From contig CAJVYK010000015.1 in assembly GCA_913009865.1 (NCBI GenBank), forward strand, positions 1 through 20,660: 20,660 nt of DNA. Direction: 5' to 3'. Both the position numbers and the translations under genes were made by a program. The first letter of the stretch is position 1, and every line of letters starts with the position of its first letter. This document shows, piece after piece, positions 20,290 to 20,660 of this stretch. Source of the DNA: an uncultured bacterium (GTDB taxonomy: Bacteria; Planctomycetota; Phycisphaerae; Sedimentisphaerales; Anaerobacaceae). The notes under the pieces are model-generated. The model searched no databases. It had not been told where the DNA came from and saw only the letters and a program-made list of their open reading frames with translations.

Positions 20290-20660
20290 TTAGCCGTCTT
20301 CTTTCTCCTCTGCCAGGGCTGCTAACAATTTGCTGGCCGTCTGCGGCGATAGCTGCGGGGTCTGCTTATCGGCAGTACCTTGCTGTTCGGCTGGTGTTCG
20401 GGTCTTTTTAGCTGTGAGAGTTGGCGGGGCAATGATGTCCAGGCAGGCCTTGCGGGCAGTCTCTTCTTTCCCGGATGTCGTCAGCTCAACCAGTTTCGCC
20501 GCCGCAAGACAACTGTACTTTGCCATTAAAAGCTCACCTCTCCGCTTCAGCCCGTTAACGTATTTCTTAAAACGTTCAGCGAAAAGCTTATCCTCGAACC
20601 ACCTCTCGTATGTACTCCGGCGAACCTTGTGCTTGTCCAGTACCGCCTGTTCATCAAGGT
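20290..20660 (-). CDS. Terminase small subunit-like DNA-binding protein (5' end outside window)
   Basis: The frame is open to the window edge. Reading from 20658 it gives LDEQAVLDKHKVRRSTYERW and then FEDKLFAERFKKYVNGLKRR, a helix-turn-helix like those of phage terminase small subunits, followed by ELLMAKYSCLAAAKLVELTTSGKEETARKACLDIIA (helical oligomerisation region, described in part) and a Pro/Thr/Gln-rich linker ending LSPQTASKLLAALAEEKEDG. About 122 residues are visible. The ATG at 20526 is internal. Small subunits recognise the packaging start and load TerL. Here TerL is about 2.7 kb downstream, with the ATPase/TOPRIM pair in between. The assignment rests on HTH, alpha-helical pattern and context. 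Confidence 0.65.
   Translation of the reverse strand, partial: LDEQAVLDKHKVRRSTYERWFEDKLFAERFKKYVNGLKRRGELLMAKYSCLAAAKLVELTTSGKEETARKACLDIIAPPTLTAKKTRTPAEQQGTADKQTPQLSPQTASKLLAALAEEKEDG

Overview
The window looks like a chromosomal stretch from an uncultured-type bacterium, most likely a planctomycete of the Phycisphaerae or a close relative. This is an inference. It rests on the mix of mcsA/mcsB, a Tll0287-type heme histidine kinase and a C_GCAxxG_C_C protein, a secreted protein with an Asp/Ala/Asn-rich tract, and intergenic spaces crowded with small dispersed repeats. No rRNA or tRNA gene was recognised, so the taxonomy is soft.

Layout. From 1 to 4412 the genes run on the + strand: the 3' part of a metallophosphoesterase, yidC (membrane insertase) and mnmE (tRNA U34 GTPase), closed by a strong terminator. 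From 4474 to about 13.7 kb everything runs on the - strand: a C_GCAxxG_C_C redox protein, aspS, a heme-binding sensor histidine kinase, coaD, a PTPS/QueD-family protein, mcsA, mcsB and dnaK. The mcsAB and dnaK genes form a protein quality-control neighbourhood, and dnaK is preceded by a textbook sigma-54 promoter. From 13.7 to 14.64 kb lies a gene-free island packed with palindromes. From 14.64 to 20.66 kb is an accessory region: a secreted hypothetical protein, a structured non-coding stretch with + strand promoter/terminator signals, a phage-type terminase large subunit, an orphan Tat signal-peptide fragment, a two-gene TOPRIM plus AAA-ATPase cassette (split-OLD-like, probable defence), a frameshifted remnant of a terminase small-subunit tail, and a small-subunit-like gene that runs off the window end. 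The ATPase/TOPRIM pair therefore sits between phage packaging genes.

The most striking feature is a degenerate 7-bp periodicity. Heptanucleotide arrays of different sequence occur at no fewer than nine places. Three form long A-rich/T-rich inverted arrays between genes. Several supply the stop codon or N-terminal codons of neighbouring genes. Two lie in frame inside housekeeping genes: about 44 codons in the mnmE switch II region and about 12 codons in aspS. A separate palindromic family (an exact 53-bp copy pair plus relatives) has landed in or next to such arrays.

All calls come from reading sequence and translations by eye. No homology search, folding program or expression data was available.
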